Under the pieces are notes generated by a model. It searched no databases. It saw nothing but the letters and a program-made list of their open reading frames with translations, and was not told the origin of the DNA. 64,000 nt of DNA, taken from positions 1,984,001-2,048,000 of the forward strand of contig NZ_CP096971.1 in NCBI RefSeq assembly GCF_024758705.1, written 5' to 3'. A program made the position numbers and the translations under genes. The DNA comes from Sphingomonas sp. SUN019 (GTDB taxonomy: Bacteria; Pseudomonadota; Alphaproteobacteria; Sphingomonadales; Sphingomonadaceae). Below, in pieces: positions 15,423 through 24,201 of this stretch. Within the stretch, counting starts at the first letter, position 1; each line of letters starts with the position of its first letter.

Positions 15423-16283
15423 TTACGAGCCCTGTGACAGGTTCACCGCGGCGTATTTGCCGCGGCGGTCGACTTCGAGTTCGAACGACAGCTTGTCGCC
15501 TTCGTTCAGGCTCGACATGCCGGCGCGTTCGACGGCCGAGATGTGGACGAACGCATCGGGCTGTCCGTCATCGCGCGAGATGAAGCCGAAGCCCTTCATC
15601 GCGTTGAAGAACTTGACCGTGCCGGTCGCTTTCTCGCCGGTCAGCTGACGCTGCGGCGCGCCACCACGATCGCCGCCAGCGCCACGATCGGCGCCGAAGC
15701 CGCCCGCACGCGGGGCTGCGTCACGGTCGCGCGGCGGGCCGCGGTCGGTGACCGGCATCGGCTCGCCATCGATCTTCAATTCGGTCGCCGAGATACGGCC
15801 ACCGCGATCGACGAGGGTGAAGCCGATCGGCTGACCCTCGGCGAGCCCGGTCAGGCCGGCCTGTTCGACCGCCGAGATGTGAACGAACACATCCTCTGCG
15901 CCGTCGTCGCGCACGACGAAGCCGAAGCCCTTTTGCGCGTTGAAGAATTTGACCACGCCGGTGCCTTCGCCGACGACCTGCGGAGGCATACCGCCGCCAG
16001 CGCCGCCGCGCGGACCGCCGCCAAAGCCGCCGCCGCCACCGCCGCTACGGAAGCCACCGCCACCACCGCCGCCGGAAAAACCGCCGCCGCCGCCCGAGAA
16101 GCCGCCACCACCGCCGCGATAGCCGCCGCCACCACCGCCGAAGCCACCGCCGCCGCCGAAGCTGCTACCGCCGCCGAAATCCCCGCCGCCGCCGCCGCCG
16201 AATTCATCGCCGCCACCGAAGCTGTCGCGCTTGTCGCGCCCACGCCCGCCACGGTTACCGCGGCCACCTTTATCGAAACCCAT
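15423..16283 (-). CDS. double cold-shock-domain RNA-binding protein with long Gly-rich N-terminus
   Basis: A 286-residue protein starting at ATG 16283. Residues ~1-105 are almost entirely Gly with Phe, Ser, Arg and Tyr, a low-complexity RGG/FGG-like tract. Two cold-shock domains follow (~110-175 and ~218-283), each with the RNP1-like KGFGF(V/I) and RNP2-like (V/A)FVHIS motifs that contact single-stranded nucleic acid. Double-CSD proteins are usual in alphaproteobacteria, but the long Gly-rich head is not. Probable role: RNA chaperone in cold or stress. It is divergent from the TerC gene across about 213 bp. Confidence 0.93.
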   Translation of the reverse strand: MGFDKGGRGNRGGRGRDKRDSFGGGDEFGGGGGGDFGGGSSFGGGGGFGGGGGGYRGGGGGFSGGGGGFSGGGGGGGFRSGGGGGGFGGGPRGGAGGGMPPQVVGEGTGVVKFFNAQKGFGFVVRDDGAEDVFVHISAVEQAGLTGLAEGQPIGFTLVDRGGRISATELKIDGEPMPVTDRGPPRDRDAAPRAGGFGADRGAGGDRGGAPQRQLTGEKATGTVKFFNAMKGFGFISRDDGQPDAFVHISAVERAGMSSLNEGDKLSFELEVDRRGKYAAVNLSQGS

Positions 16284-16496
16284 AAGCCCTGTTCGTCTTC
16301 CCGGTCCGCCCGTATCCGCCGTCAAGAACTCACGCGCAGGACGGCGAACGCGAGCCTTCGGGCGCTGAACCTGATGCGCCACAATTCCCCTCATAGCGCA
16401 TCGCCGTTCCAACCGCGAACGGATTCGTCGAAAAATATCAGCAACACGAAGCGATACTTGCGCGACTGTCGCACCGCGGGCACAGCCCGTCGCATC

Positions 16497-17276
16497 ATGA
16501 CGATCCCCGAATTGCTCGCCGACCCCGCCGCCTGGCTCGCGCTCGCCACGCTGATCGTGATGGAGGTGGTGCTCGGCATCGACAATCTGATCTTCATTTC
16601 GATCCTGTCGAACAAGCTGCCGCCAGAACAGCAAAGCAAGGCGCGCAAGCTGGGGATCGGGCTTGCGCTCGGCCTGCGGCTGGGGCTGCTGTCGATCATT
16701 TCGTGGCTGACGCGGCTGACGACGACGGTCGTCGACCTGGGGCTGACCGGCACGCCGGGCGAACACGGCGAGCCGACGTTCGAGACCGCGTTTTCGTGGC
16801 GCGACATCATCCTGATCGTGGGCGGGTTGTTCCTAGTGTGGAAAGCGACGAGCGAGATCCACACTACGATGGACGGCGAAGGCGAGCATGACGAATCGGT
16901 CGCGGGCAAAGCGACCACGACGTTCGGTTCGGTGATCGTCCAGATCCTCTTGCTCGACATGGTGTTCTCGATCGATTCGATCCTGACCGCGGTCGGCATG
17001 ACCGACCATCTGCCGATCATGGTTGTCGCGGTGATCTTCGCGGTCGGCGTGATGCTGTTCGCGGCCGATCCGCTCGGCAATTTCATCAAGCGCAACCCTA
17101 GCGTCGTGATGCTCGCGCTGTCGTTCCTGTTGATGATCGGGCTGGTGCTAATCGCCGATGGCTTCGGCGTGCATGTGCCCAAGGGCTATATCTATGCCGC
17201 AATGGCGTTTTCGGCGCTGGTCGAAACGCTCAACATTTTCGCGCGCCGCCGCAAGAGCAGAGCCGCAGGCCATTGA
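16497..17276 (+). CDS. TerC family integral membrane protein
   Basis: A 259-residue membrane protein of the TerC/YgdQ family, members of which export metals such as manganese or occur near tellurite resistance genes. Diagnostic segments are [17 protein letters not shown] and [17 protein letters not shown], each with an acidic residue in a membrane helix. About seven helices are expected. The ATG at 16497 aligns with relatives. The frame stays open far upstream, but that part runs antisense through the cold-shock gene and is not coding. No metal riboswitch is visible in the 213-bp upstream gap. Confidence 0.9.
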   Translation: MTIPELLADPAAWLALATLIVMEVVLGIDNLIFISILSNKLPPEQQSKARKLGIGLALGLRLGLLSIISWLTRLTTTVVDLGLTGTPGEHGEPTFETAFSWRDIILIVGGLFLVWKATSEIHTTMDGEGEHDESVAGKATTTFGSVIVQILLLDMVFSIDSILTAVGMTDHLPIMVVAVIFAVGVMLFAADPLGNFIKRNPSVVMLALSFLLMIGLVLIADGFGVHVPKGYIYAAMAFSALVETLNIFARRRKSRAAGH

Positions 17277-17307
17277 GCGTTCAGCCGCGCCCCTATAGGG
17301 CGAGGCG

Positions 17308-17928
17308 ATGACCGTTCATTTCCATGAGGAAGACCTGCCCGCAGGCGTCTTCGCCCCCGGCGCATCGATCGCCGTCGACACCGAGACGATGGGGCTGCTC
17401 ACGCCGCGCGACCGGCTGTGCGTGGTGCAATTGTCCGACGGCGGGCCGGACGAACACCTCGTCCGCTTCGCGCCGACCAGCAACTACGCCGCGCCGAACC
17501 TGCGCGAGGTGCTGGCGGACCCGGAACGGCTGAAACTCTATCATTTCGCGCGTTTCGATCTGGCGGCGATCCGGTTCTACCTCGGGGTCGAGGCGGGGCC
17601 GGTCTATTGCACCAAGATCGCGTCGCGGCTGGTGCGCACCTATACCGATCGCCACGGGCTGAAGGAACTGGTGCGCGAATTGTGCGGGCAGGAAGTGTCG
17701 AAACAGCAGCAATCGTCCGATTGGGGCGGGCCGGAATTGTCCGACGCGCAAAAGGATTATGCCGCTTCCGACGTGCGGTTCCTGCACCGGATGAAGGAAG
17801 AACTCGACCGGCGGCTGGCGCGCGAGGGGCGCACCGCGCTGGCGCAGGCGTGCTTCGATTTCCTCCCCGCGCGCGCCGAACTCGATCTGGCGGGCTGGCC
17901 CGAGGTAGACATCTTCGCGCATGTCTGA
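17308..17928 (+). CDS. rnd: ribonuclease D family 3'-5' exonuclease (short form)
   Basis: A DEDDy exoribonuclease of 206 residues that trims RNA 3' ends. Exo I is IAVDTETMGLL, Exo II lies around LYHFARFDLAAI, and Exo III is YAASDVRFL. It lacks the C-terminal HRDC domain of E. coli RNase D, which is normal for this short alphaproteobacterial group. It is the first gene of a run rnd-lptC-lptA, with 41 bp before lptC. It is named rnd by similarity only. Confidence 0.9.
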   Translation: MTVHFHEEDLPAGVFAPGASIAVDTETMGLLTPRDRLCVVQLSDGGPDEHLVRFAPTSNYAAPNLREVLADPERLKLYHFARFDLAAIRFYLGVEAGPVYCTKIASRLVRTYTDRHGLKELVRELCGQEVSKQQQSSDWGGPELSDAQKDYAASDVRFLHRMKEELDRRLAREGRTALAQACFDFLPARAELDLAGWPEVDIFAHV

Positions 17929-17969
17929 GGGCTGCGCCCCGACGCGGCGCCAGCCGGAGGCGACGGACA

Positions 17970-18608
17970 ATGTCTGAGATCGCACGCCAGGTGCGGACCG
18001 AGCGGCAGCGCTGGGCCGCGCCCGGCAGTTCGCACGACCGCGTCATCGCGATTACGTACTGGGCGCTGCCGATGTCGATCGGGGTGCTGGCCGCATTCCT
18101 GGTGATGGCCCCGCTGACCACCGGCGGCGACGTGTCGTTCGTGCTCGATAAGAACAAGGTCGAGGTCGCGAAGGAGCGGATGAAGCTGCAACGCGCGCAA
18201 TATCGCGGGCAGGATGCGAAGGGTCAGCCGTTCACGCTGGATGCGGGATCGGCGGTGCAGAAGAGTTCGGCCGAACCGATCGTTCAAATCCAGAAACTCG
18301 CCGCGTCGCTCGGGCTGACCGATGGCCCGGCCACGATCACCGCGCCCGCCGCGCGTTACGACATGACGACCGAGCGCGTGAAAGTGGACGGCGCGATCGC
18401 GTTTCGCGGGCCGAACAACTACACGCTCGACACCAACAACGCGGTCGTGGACCTGAAGACCCGGACGATGCAGTCGGGTGGTGCGGTGACCGGCACCGTG
18501 AAGCAGGGCAATTTCAGCGCGAACCGGCTGGATGCCAATCTGGAAGAGCGCACCGTCACTTTACGCGGCAACGCCCGCTTGCGCGTGACGCCCGGAAGCA
18601 CGAGATAG
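17970..18608 (+). CDS. lptC: LPS export system protein LptC
   Basis: A bitopic inner-membrane protein that passes LPS from the LptBFG transporter to LptA. The 212-residue chain has a cytoplasmic N-terminus, one membrane helix at ~27-48 (VIAITYWALPMSIGVLAAFLV) and a periplasmic beta-jellyroll (DUF1239 type), with DMTTERVKVDGAIAFRG and GNFSANRLDANLEERTV. The ATG at 17970 follows a GGAGG site. It lies 9 bp before lptA. Confidence 0.92.
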   Translation: MSEIARQVRTERQRWAAPGSSHDRVIAITYWALPMSIGVLAAFLVMAPLTTGGDVSFVLDKNKVEVAKERMKLQRAQYRGQDAKGQPFTLDAGSAVQKSSAEPIVQIQKLAASLGLTDGPATITAPAARYDMTTERVKVDGAIAFRGPNNYTLDTNNAVVDLKTRTMQSGGAVTGTVKQGNFSANRLDANLEERTVTLRGNARLRVTPGSTR

Positions 18609-18617
18609 CGCGCCACC

Positions 18618-19172
18618 ATGAAGCGTCTTCCCCCTTTGTCGTTGGCGGCTCCCGCCCTGCTGCTGCTCGCCACCACGGGGCAGGCCCAGACGCGCCACAA
18701 CACCAACGCGCCGATCGATTTCGGCGCGGACCAGATCGAATTGCAGGACAAGGCCAATCGCGCCGTCCTGTCGGGCAATGTCGCGGTGCGACAGGCGGAG
18801 ATGACGCTGAACTCCGCGCGAATGACGGTGTCGTATACCGGGCAGGTGATCGGTGGAAATCCGCAGGTCTCGCGGCTAGACGCGGCGGGCGGCGTGGTGG
18901 TGAAGCGGCCCGACCAGACCGCCCGCAGCCAATATGCGGTCTATGACCTGAACAAGCGCGTTATCACGATGATCGGCGGCGTGTCGCTGCTGCAGGGGGG
19001 CGGCAACACCGTCAACGGCGGGCGGCTGACGATCAACCTCGATTCGGGGCGCGCGGTGATCGATGGGTCGTCGGTCCGCGGCGGGACGACGACGACCGGG
19101 CCGGATGGGGCGGTCACGACCGCGCCGTCGGGTCGCGTGACGGGGACGTTCTCGGTGCCGAAGCGGAACTGA
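18618..19172 (+). CDS. lptA: LPS transport periplasmic protein LptA
   Basis: A 184-residue OstA-like protein that bridges inner and outer membrane in LPS transport. It has a signal peptide ending TTGQAQ and the core motifs FGADQIELQDKANRAVLSGN, MTLNSARMTVSY and VIDGSSVRG. The Thr/Gly-rich tail (TTTTGPDGAVTT) is low-complexity. It lies directly after lptC. The next gene, lptB, begins only after 240 bp. Confidence 0.92.
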   Translation: MKRLPPLSLAAPALLLLATTGQAQTRHNTNAPIDFGADQIELQDKANRAVLSGNVAVRQAEMTLNSARMTVSYTGQVIGGNPQVSRLDAAGGVVVKRPDQTARSQYAVYDLNKRVITMIGGVSLLQGGGNTVNGGRLTINLDSGRAVIDGSSVRGGTTTTGPDGAVTTAPSGRVTGTFSVPKRN

Positions 19173-19412
19173 CGACCGCAGGAGCCGCGAGCGAAGCGAA
19201 CGACTCCGGTGCGTACTGACGCAGCGGTCGGCACGGCCGGCGGGACGGCGCGAAGCGGCTACCCGTCCGACGGCGCGGGCTTTGCCCGTGTCGCCACCAG
19301 AGCACTTCATCGCATCCCCCCTTCCCTCCGCCGCGCGCTTCATGCATGAATCCTGCCAACCGGTCGGTCAGCAACGTTCCGGTAACCATTAGCTGCGAGG
19401 TCGGCGACACCG
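19173..19412. other. 240-bp gap between lptA and lptB
   Basis: No open frame with typical codon use is seen here. The stretch contains short GC-rich inverted pieces, for example CGGGCTTTGCCCG near 19276, and some GGAGCCGCGAGCG / CGACTCC symmetry at 19191-19217. I see no run of T after either, so no terminator can be called. lptB probably has its own promoter here. Confidence 0.4.
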
Positions 19413-20189
19413 ATGGACACGATCACGACCCTGGAGGCAGTAGAGCCGATCCATGAAGCGCCGTTGATGGACGGCCTGTCGGTGGTGTCGATCGCCAAAT
19501 CCTACGACAAGCGCGTGGTGCTGGCCGACGTGTCGGTGTCGGTCGGGCGTGGCGAGGTGGTAGGGCTGCTCGGGCCGAATGGTGCTGGCAAGACGACGTG
19601 CTTCTATTCGGTGATGGGGCTGGTGAAGCCCGATTCGGGCCGCATCATGCTCGATGGCGACGATATCACCGGCCTGCCGATGTACCGCCGCGCGATCCTC
19701 GGCCTTGGTTACCTGCCGCAGGAAACCAGCATTTTCCGCGGGCTGACGATCGAGAAGAACATCCTGACCGTGCTCGAACTGTCCGAGCCCGATCCGGCGG
19801 CGCGGCAGGCGCGGCTGAACACGTTGCTGGACGAATTCGGCCTGACGCGGCTGCGCGATGCGCCCGCGATGGCGCTGTCGGGGGGCGAACGCCGCCGTGC
19901 GGAAATCGCGCGCGCGCTGGCGGCGAATCCGTCGATCATGCTGCTCGACGAGCCGTTCGCGGGTATCGATCCGATCTCGATCGCCGACATCCGCGACCTG
20001 GTGTGCCAATTGAAGGAGCGCGGCATCGGGGTGCTGATCACCGACCACAATGTGCGCGAGACGCTGGAAATCGTCGACCGCGCGTACATCATCTATGATG
20101 GCCGCGTGCTGTTCACCGGCAGCCCCGAGGAACTGGTCGCCGACGCGAACGTACGGCGGCTGTATCTGGGCGAGGGCTTCTCGCTCTAA
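19413..20189 (+). CDS. lptB: LPS export ABC transporter ATP-binding protein LptB
   Basis: Cytoplasmic ATPase that powers LPS extraction with LptF and LptG. The 258-residue protein has Walker A GPNGAGKT, the signature LSGGERRR, Walker B IMLLDEPFAG and the switch region ITDHNVRETL. The LptB-type end is GRVLFTGSPEELVADANVRRLYLG. About 25 N-terminal residues precede the family core (LSVVSIAKSYDKRVVL). It lies 3 bp before rpoN, the usual order in proteobacteria. Confidence 0.96.
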   Translation: MDTITTLEAVEPIHEAPLMDGLSVVSIAKSYDKRVVLADVSVSVGRGEVVGLLGPNGAGKTTCFYSVMGLVKPDSGRIMLDGDDITGLPMYRRAILGLGYLPQETSIFRGLTIEKNILTVLELSEPDPAARQARLNTLLDEFGLTRLRDAPAMALSGGERRRAEIARALAANPSIMLLDEPFAGIDPISIADIRDLVCQLKERGIGVLITDHNVRETLEIVDRAYIIYDGRVLFTGSPEELVADANVRRLYLGEGFSL

Positions 20190-20192
20190 GCC

Positions 20193-21683
20193 ATGAGCCT
20201 CGCCCCGCGTCTCGACCTGCGGCAATCGCAATCGCTGGTGATGACGCCGCAATTGCAGCAGGCGATCAAGCTGCTCGCGCTGTCGAATCTCGAGATCGAG
20301 GGCGTGATCGCCGAGGAGATCGAGAAGAACCCCCTGCTCGAAGCGACTGCCGCGCCGGAAGATGGGCCGACGATCGATCGCGAGCCGGAAACAGTGGTAC
20401 GCGATGAACCTGCGGGCGCGGACGAACTTGTCATGTCCGGCGAAGCGGCGGGCGAATCGCTCGACGTCGACATCGCCGCCGAACGCTTCGACGGAGACGG
20501 ACCTGGCGACCGCGTCGGAATGGATGGCGCGCTCGGTCTGAACGGCGCAAGCGGCGGGGGGATGGGCGAGGACGGCCCCGATTTCGATTCGTTCGCCGAC
20601 ACCTCCGCCAGTCTCGCCGATCATCTCCTCGCGCAGGCGGGCAGCGCGGTGTCGGGCGCGGACCTGTTCGTCGCGCAGCATCTGATCGACCTGATCGATG
20701 AGGCAGGATACCTCACCGCCAGCCTGCTCGACGTAGCGACGCGGCTGGGCGTGCCGCTGGCGCAGGTCGAGGCGGTGCTGGGCGTCATCCAGACCTTCGA
20801 TCCGACCGGTGTTGGCGCTCGCGATCTGGCCGAATGCATCGCGCTGCAGGCGAAGGAGGCGGATCGCTATGATCCGTGCATGGCGCGGCTGATCGACAAC
20901 CTCGATCTGGTCGCGCGCGGCGAGCTCGCGCGGCTGAAGCGAATGTGCGGCGTCGACGACGAGGACATGGCGGACATGATCCGCGAACTGCGCAGCTACG
21001 ATCCCAAACCCGGCTGCCGCTATGGCGGCGAACCGATGCAGGCGGTCGTCCCCGATCTCTACATCCAGCGCACCAAGACCGGCTGGGCGATCGAACTGAA
21101 CAACGCCACGCTGCCGCGCGTGCTGGTCAACAAGAGCTATTACAGCGAACTGTCGACCGGGCCGCAGGATAAGGCGTCGAAGGCGTGGCTGTCGGATTGC
21201 CTGGCCAGCGCGAACTGGCTGGTGAAGGCGTTGGACCAGCGCCAGCGCACCATCGTCAAGGTCGCGACCGAGATCGTGAAGCAGCAGGAGGCGTTCTTCC
21301 TGAACGGCGTCGCGCATCTGAAACCGCTGACGCTCGCGCGCGTGGCGGAGGCGATCGAGATGCACGAATCGACCGTCAGTCGCGTGACTAGCAACAAATA
21401 CCTGTCCTGCGCGCGCGGGCTGTTCGAGCTGAAATATTTCTTCACCTCCGCGATCCAGTCGGCCGACGGCGGTGATGCCGTGTCGGCCGAGGCGGTCAAA
21501 TCCGCGATCCGCGCCTTGATCCACCACGAAGGCGACAAGGTGCTGTCGGACGACACGCTCGTCGACCTGCTAAACGCCAAGGGCTTCGACATCGCCCGCC
21601 GCACGGTGGCCAAGTACCGCGAGGCGCTGGGCATCGGCAGCTCGGTCCAGCGCCGCCGCCAGCGCGCGCTGGAACGCGCCTAG
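20193..21683 (+). CDS. rpoN: RNA polymerase sigma-54 factor
   Basis: A 496-residue sigma-54. Region I is the Gln/Leu-rich SQSLVMTPQLQQAIKLLALS, followed by an acidic linker (residues ~55-140) and the core-binding domain. The cross-linking/HTH segment is near HESTVSRVTSNKYLSCARG, and the RpoN box ARRTVAKYRE lies near the C-terminus. It needs AAA+ activators such as NtrC. The glnK-amtB promoter in this window is an obvious target. It lies directly after lptB. Confidence 0.97.
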   Translation: MSLAPRLDLRQSQSLVMTPQLQQAIKLLALSNLEIEGVIAEEIEKNPLLEATAAPEDGPTIDREPETVVRDEPAGADELVMSGEAAGESLDVDIAAERFDGDGPGDRVGMDGALGLNGASGGGMGEDGPDFDSFADTSASLADHLLAQAGSAVSGADLFVAQHLIDLIDEAGYLTASLLDVATRLGVPLAQVEAVLGVIQTFDPTGVGARDLAECIALQAKEADRYDPCMARLIDNLDLVARGELARLKRMCGVDDEDMADMIRELRSYDPKPGCRYGGEPMQAVVPDLYIQRTKTGWAIELNNATLPRVLVNKSYYSELSTGPQDKASKAWLSDCLASANWLVKALDQRQRTIVKVATEIVKQQEAFFLNGVAHLKPLTLARVAEAIEMHESTVSRVTSNKYLSCARGLFELKYFFTSAIQSADGGDAVSAEAVKSAIRALIHHEGDKVLSDDTLVDLLNAKGFDIARRTVAKYREALGIGSSVQRRRQRALERA

Positions 21684-21684
21684 A

Positions 21685-21867
21685 TCACAACCCCAGCCGG
21701 GTCAGCGGCGCGCCGACCAGACCGCTGACCATCGCCGCCTGCAACCACGTCGCTGGCCACAGCTTCGACAATGGCCCGACCAGCGTATCGCGGATGAGCG
21801 GCAGCGCGCCGCCATCGGATTGATAGACCGGCGTGAACAGCGCGCTCATCGCCTGATACAGCCGCAC
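21685..21867 (-). CDS. small hypothetical protein
   Basis: A 60-residue frame with codon use like its neighbours. It starts MRLYQAMSALFTPVYQSDGG and ends with a hydrophobic LQAAMVSGLVGAPLTRLGL. It contains a possible short membrane segment. It converges on rpoN with one base between the stops. I do not recognise the family. I keep it because third-position GC and lack of interruptions fit a real gene, but the evidence is modest. Confidence 0.45.
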   Translation of the reverse strand: MRLYQAMSALFTPVYQSDGGALPLIRDTLVGPLSKLWPATWLQAAMVSGLVGAPLTRLGL

Positions 21868-21924
21868 ATGCCGCCGCCGGCGACCGCTATATGCAACCGA
21901 GTTTCAGACAAATCCCTTTCGGCG

Positions 21925-23064
21925 TCAGCCAAACCAGCGCCCTAGCTGGCGCATGATCGCCGCTTCGTACCGCGATCCGTGCATCCGCCGGATCAACGCC
22001 TCGAACCAGCGATCGAGCCAGTGGAGATTGCGGCGGCGCAGGAACGTTCGCAGCTGCTGGATGCGCAGCAGCAGCAGCGGCGAACTCGATTGCCCGGGCG
22101 ACCCCGCCTTCAGCGCGTCCGACGCGCCTTGGGGATCGCCGATCTGTTCGAGGTGCGCGGCATAGGCCATCCACGCGAAGGAGTTGCTCGGCGTCAGCAG
22201 CACCGCGCGTTCGTGCAGCCGCGCCGCCTGTTCACGCCGGCCGAGCCGGTCCATCTGCACCGCCATCGCGCTGACGATATGTGATTCGGGCGTGATCGCG
22301 ATCGCCTTGCGCAACAAGGTGATGGCCAGCCGCGGCCGGCGGACGGCCGCGCGGTGGGCGAGCGTGTAATAGAGGTGTTGCGATTGCCGCCGCCCGGCGC
22401 GCACCTTTGACCGCACCTCTGCGGGATCAAACGTACCGGCGGCGATCGCGCGCAGCGCCCATTGCAGCGCGCCGGTTTCGGTCAGCAGCGCGCCGACCGG
22501 ATGGCCCGCATGCGGCAGGGGAATACGCGCCACCGGCCCCGCCGCGGCGATCAGCGCGACGTGGCGGTCGTCGGGAATGTCGTGCGGATCGTAGAAGACA
22601 TATTGGCGCGGCGCGGGCGCGAACGGGATTTCGTCGAACTCGATCTGCGCGATGTCGGGTTGCCAGCGCGTTTCCCACGGCACCACGCGCGGATCGACCG
22701 AATGTTGCGGCGACAAGGCGATCGCCGTGTCCGCGCCGAGCGATCGGGCGAAGCGCAGCGCGGCATAGCCGCCCATGCTGGAGCCGTAGGTGATGACCCG
22801 GTCGTAATCGCGCGTGACCGCCGCGATCGCCGCCAGCATGTCCGGGATGTCGCGGTGCTGGTACCAGCGGTTCAGCCGGTTGACGACGTGGATCGCATCG
22901 ATCCCCTCGCGTTCAAGGAATTCCTCGCCGAAGCCGGGGCGGTCGAGGTCGGGCGTGTTGGTGAACGATGCGAAGGTGACGACGATCGTACCGCCCGCTG
23001 ATCCCACGCGCCGCACGAGAAGGTCGTCCGATCGATACAATTCCTCCCGCACCCCACGCTCCAC
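21925..23064 (-). CDS. alpha/beta-hydrolase-like domain fused to tetratricopeptide repeats
   Basis: A 379-residue protein. The first ~210 residues look like an alpha/beta hydrolase: YDRVITYGSSMGGYAALRF has the nucleophile elbow GxSxGG, and IPLPHAGHPVG may supply the His. After a linker, residues ~230-330 form helical repeats of TPR type (ALRRPRLAITLLRKAIAI, AARLHERAVLLTPSNSFAW). Similar two-part proteins occur near polysaccharide genes, but I cannot assign a substrate. The start ATG is at 23064. Confidence 0.7.
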   Translation of the reverse strand: MERGVREELYRSDDLLVRRVGSAGGTIVVTFASFTNTPDLDRPGFGEEFLEREGIDAIHVVNRLNRWYQHRDIPDMLAAIAAVTRDYDRVITYGSSMGGYAALRFARSLGADTAIALSPQHSVDPRVVPWETRWQPDIAQIEFDEIPFAPAPRQYVFYDPHDIPDDRHVALIAAAGPVARIPLPHAGHPVGALLTETGALQWALRAIAAGTFDPAEVRSKVRAGRRQSQHLYYTLAHRAAVRRPRLAITLLRKAIAITPESHIVSAMAVQMDRLGRREQAARLHERAVLLTPSNSFAWMAYAAHLEQIGDPQGASDALKAGSPGQSSSPLLLLRIQQLRTFLRRRNLHWLDRWFEALIRRMHGSRYEAAIMRQLGRWFG

Positions 23065-23122
23065 CCGGCGAACTTCCCACCCTTCGATGCGCCGCGATAG
23101 AGCGCGGGCGCGCCAAGCTCAA

Positions 23123-24121
23123 TCAGTCATCCTCATCCTCGAACCCGACCAGCGCCAGCGCGCGCGCCTTGATCTGGCGCGTCATGCACCAGTGGATCAG
23201 CGCCTCCTCGCGCCCGTGGGTGACCCACACCTCCTTCGGCGCGATTTCGGTCAGCGTGGTCGTCAGCTCGTCCCAATCGGCATGATCGGACAGGATCAGC
23301 GGCAGCTCGACCAGCTTTTGCCGCGCGCGTTGCCGCACGCGCATCCAGCCGCTCGCCATCGCGGTGATCGGCGCCGGCAGGCGGCGCGACCAGCGATCGT
23401 TCAGCGCGCCGGGCGGGCACATCACGACGTGCCCCGCCATCTCGGCCTTGGTCGCGTCGGCCACGGGGAGCAATTCGCCCAGCCGCACGCCGTGATCGGC
23501 GTACAGGTCGCACAACCGTTGCAGCGCGCCGTGGATGTAGATCGGCGCGTGATGGCCGCGGTCGCGCAATTCGGCGATCACGCGCTGCGCCTTGCCCAAA
23601 GCATAGGCCCCAACCAGCACGCAGCGATCCGGATTGGCGTGCAGCGCGGCGATCAACTTGTCGATCTCGTCGCCGGTATCGGGATGGCGGAAGACTGGCA
23701 GGCCGAACGTCGCCTCGGTCACGAACACATCGCATTTGATCGGCTCGAACGGGGTACAGGTCGGGTCGGCGCGGCGCTTGTAATCGCCCGACACGACGAT
23801 CCGCTCGCCGCGGAAATCGAGCACGATCTGCGCCGACCCCAGCACATGGCCCGCGGGCACGAAGCCCACCTCCACATCCCCAAGCCGGATCGTTTCGCCA
23901 TATCCGACCGGATTCCCAGCCTGCGCTCCGTAGCGCGCGTCCATGATCGCCAGCGTTTCCGGAGTCGCCCACACCGCAGCGTGCCCACCGCGCGCGTGAT
24001 CGGCATGGCCGTGCGTCACCAGCGCCCGCGCCTGTGGCGTCGACGGATCGATCCAGGCGTCGGCGGGCTTCACGTAGATGCCGTGCGGATGGGGTTCGAG
24101 CCAGTCGCCGAGCTTGGGCAT
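23123..24121 (-). CDS. ligase-associated DNA exonuclease, metallo-beta-lactamase fold
   Basis: A 332-residue nuclease of the beta-CASP/metallo-beta-lactamase group that accompanies ATP-dependent ligase LigC in bacterial DNA damage operons. Seen motifs are THGHADHARGG (HxHxDH metal site), PAGHVLGSAQI, SGDYKRR, a VTEATFGLP strand and a late SDHADWDEL. ATG 24121 (MPKLGDWLEP) fits the family start; an upstream in-frame ATG at 24181 would add 20 residues. The usual partners in order are ligase, helicase and PdeM. Here the gene is turned away from the helicase and no ligase gene is present. Confidence 0.88.
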   Translation of the reverse strand: MPKLGDWLEPHPHGIYVKPADAWIDPSTPQARALVTHGHADHARGGHAAVWATPETLAIMDARYGAQAGNPVGYGETIRLGDVEVGFVPAGHVLGSAQIVLDFRGERIVVSGDYKRRADPTCTPFEPIKCDVFVTEATFGLPVFRHPDTGDEIDKLIAALHANPDRCVLVGAYALGKAQRVIAELRDRGHHAPIYIHGALQRLCDLYADHGVRLGELLPVADATKAEMAGHVVMCPPGALNDRWSRRLPAPITAMASGWMRVRQRARQKLVELPLILSDHADWDELTTTLTEIAPKEVWVTHGREEALIHWCMTRQIKARALALVGFEDEDD

Positions 24122-24201
24122 CGTACCGATATGGGGCGTCCGCCGCGCTGCGCCAAGCGACCTGTTTACAGGGGTTTGCATTTCGGTATTTCTCGCACCC
24201 G

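Noticed and set aside
15543..16496. A 318-codon upstream extension of the TerC gene
   Set aside because: It runs antisense through the Gly-rich cold-shock gene and gives Ala/Thr repeats. TerC relatives start at 16497.
17288..17302. CCCTATAGGG palindrome between terC and rnd
   Set aside because: Only a 10-bp palindrome without a T run. It probably overlaps a -10 box (CCCTATA), but I cannot separate this from chance.
19389..21527. A 712-codon open frame on the minus strand opposite lptB and rpoN
   Set aside because: It is antisense to two strongly conserved genes, and its translation is Arg/His/Gln-rich with no domain. It results from high GC3 of the real genes.
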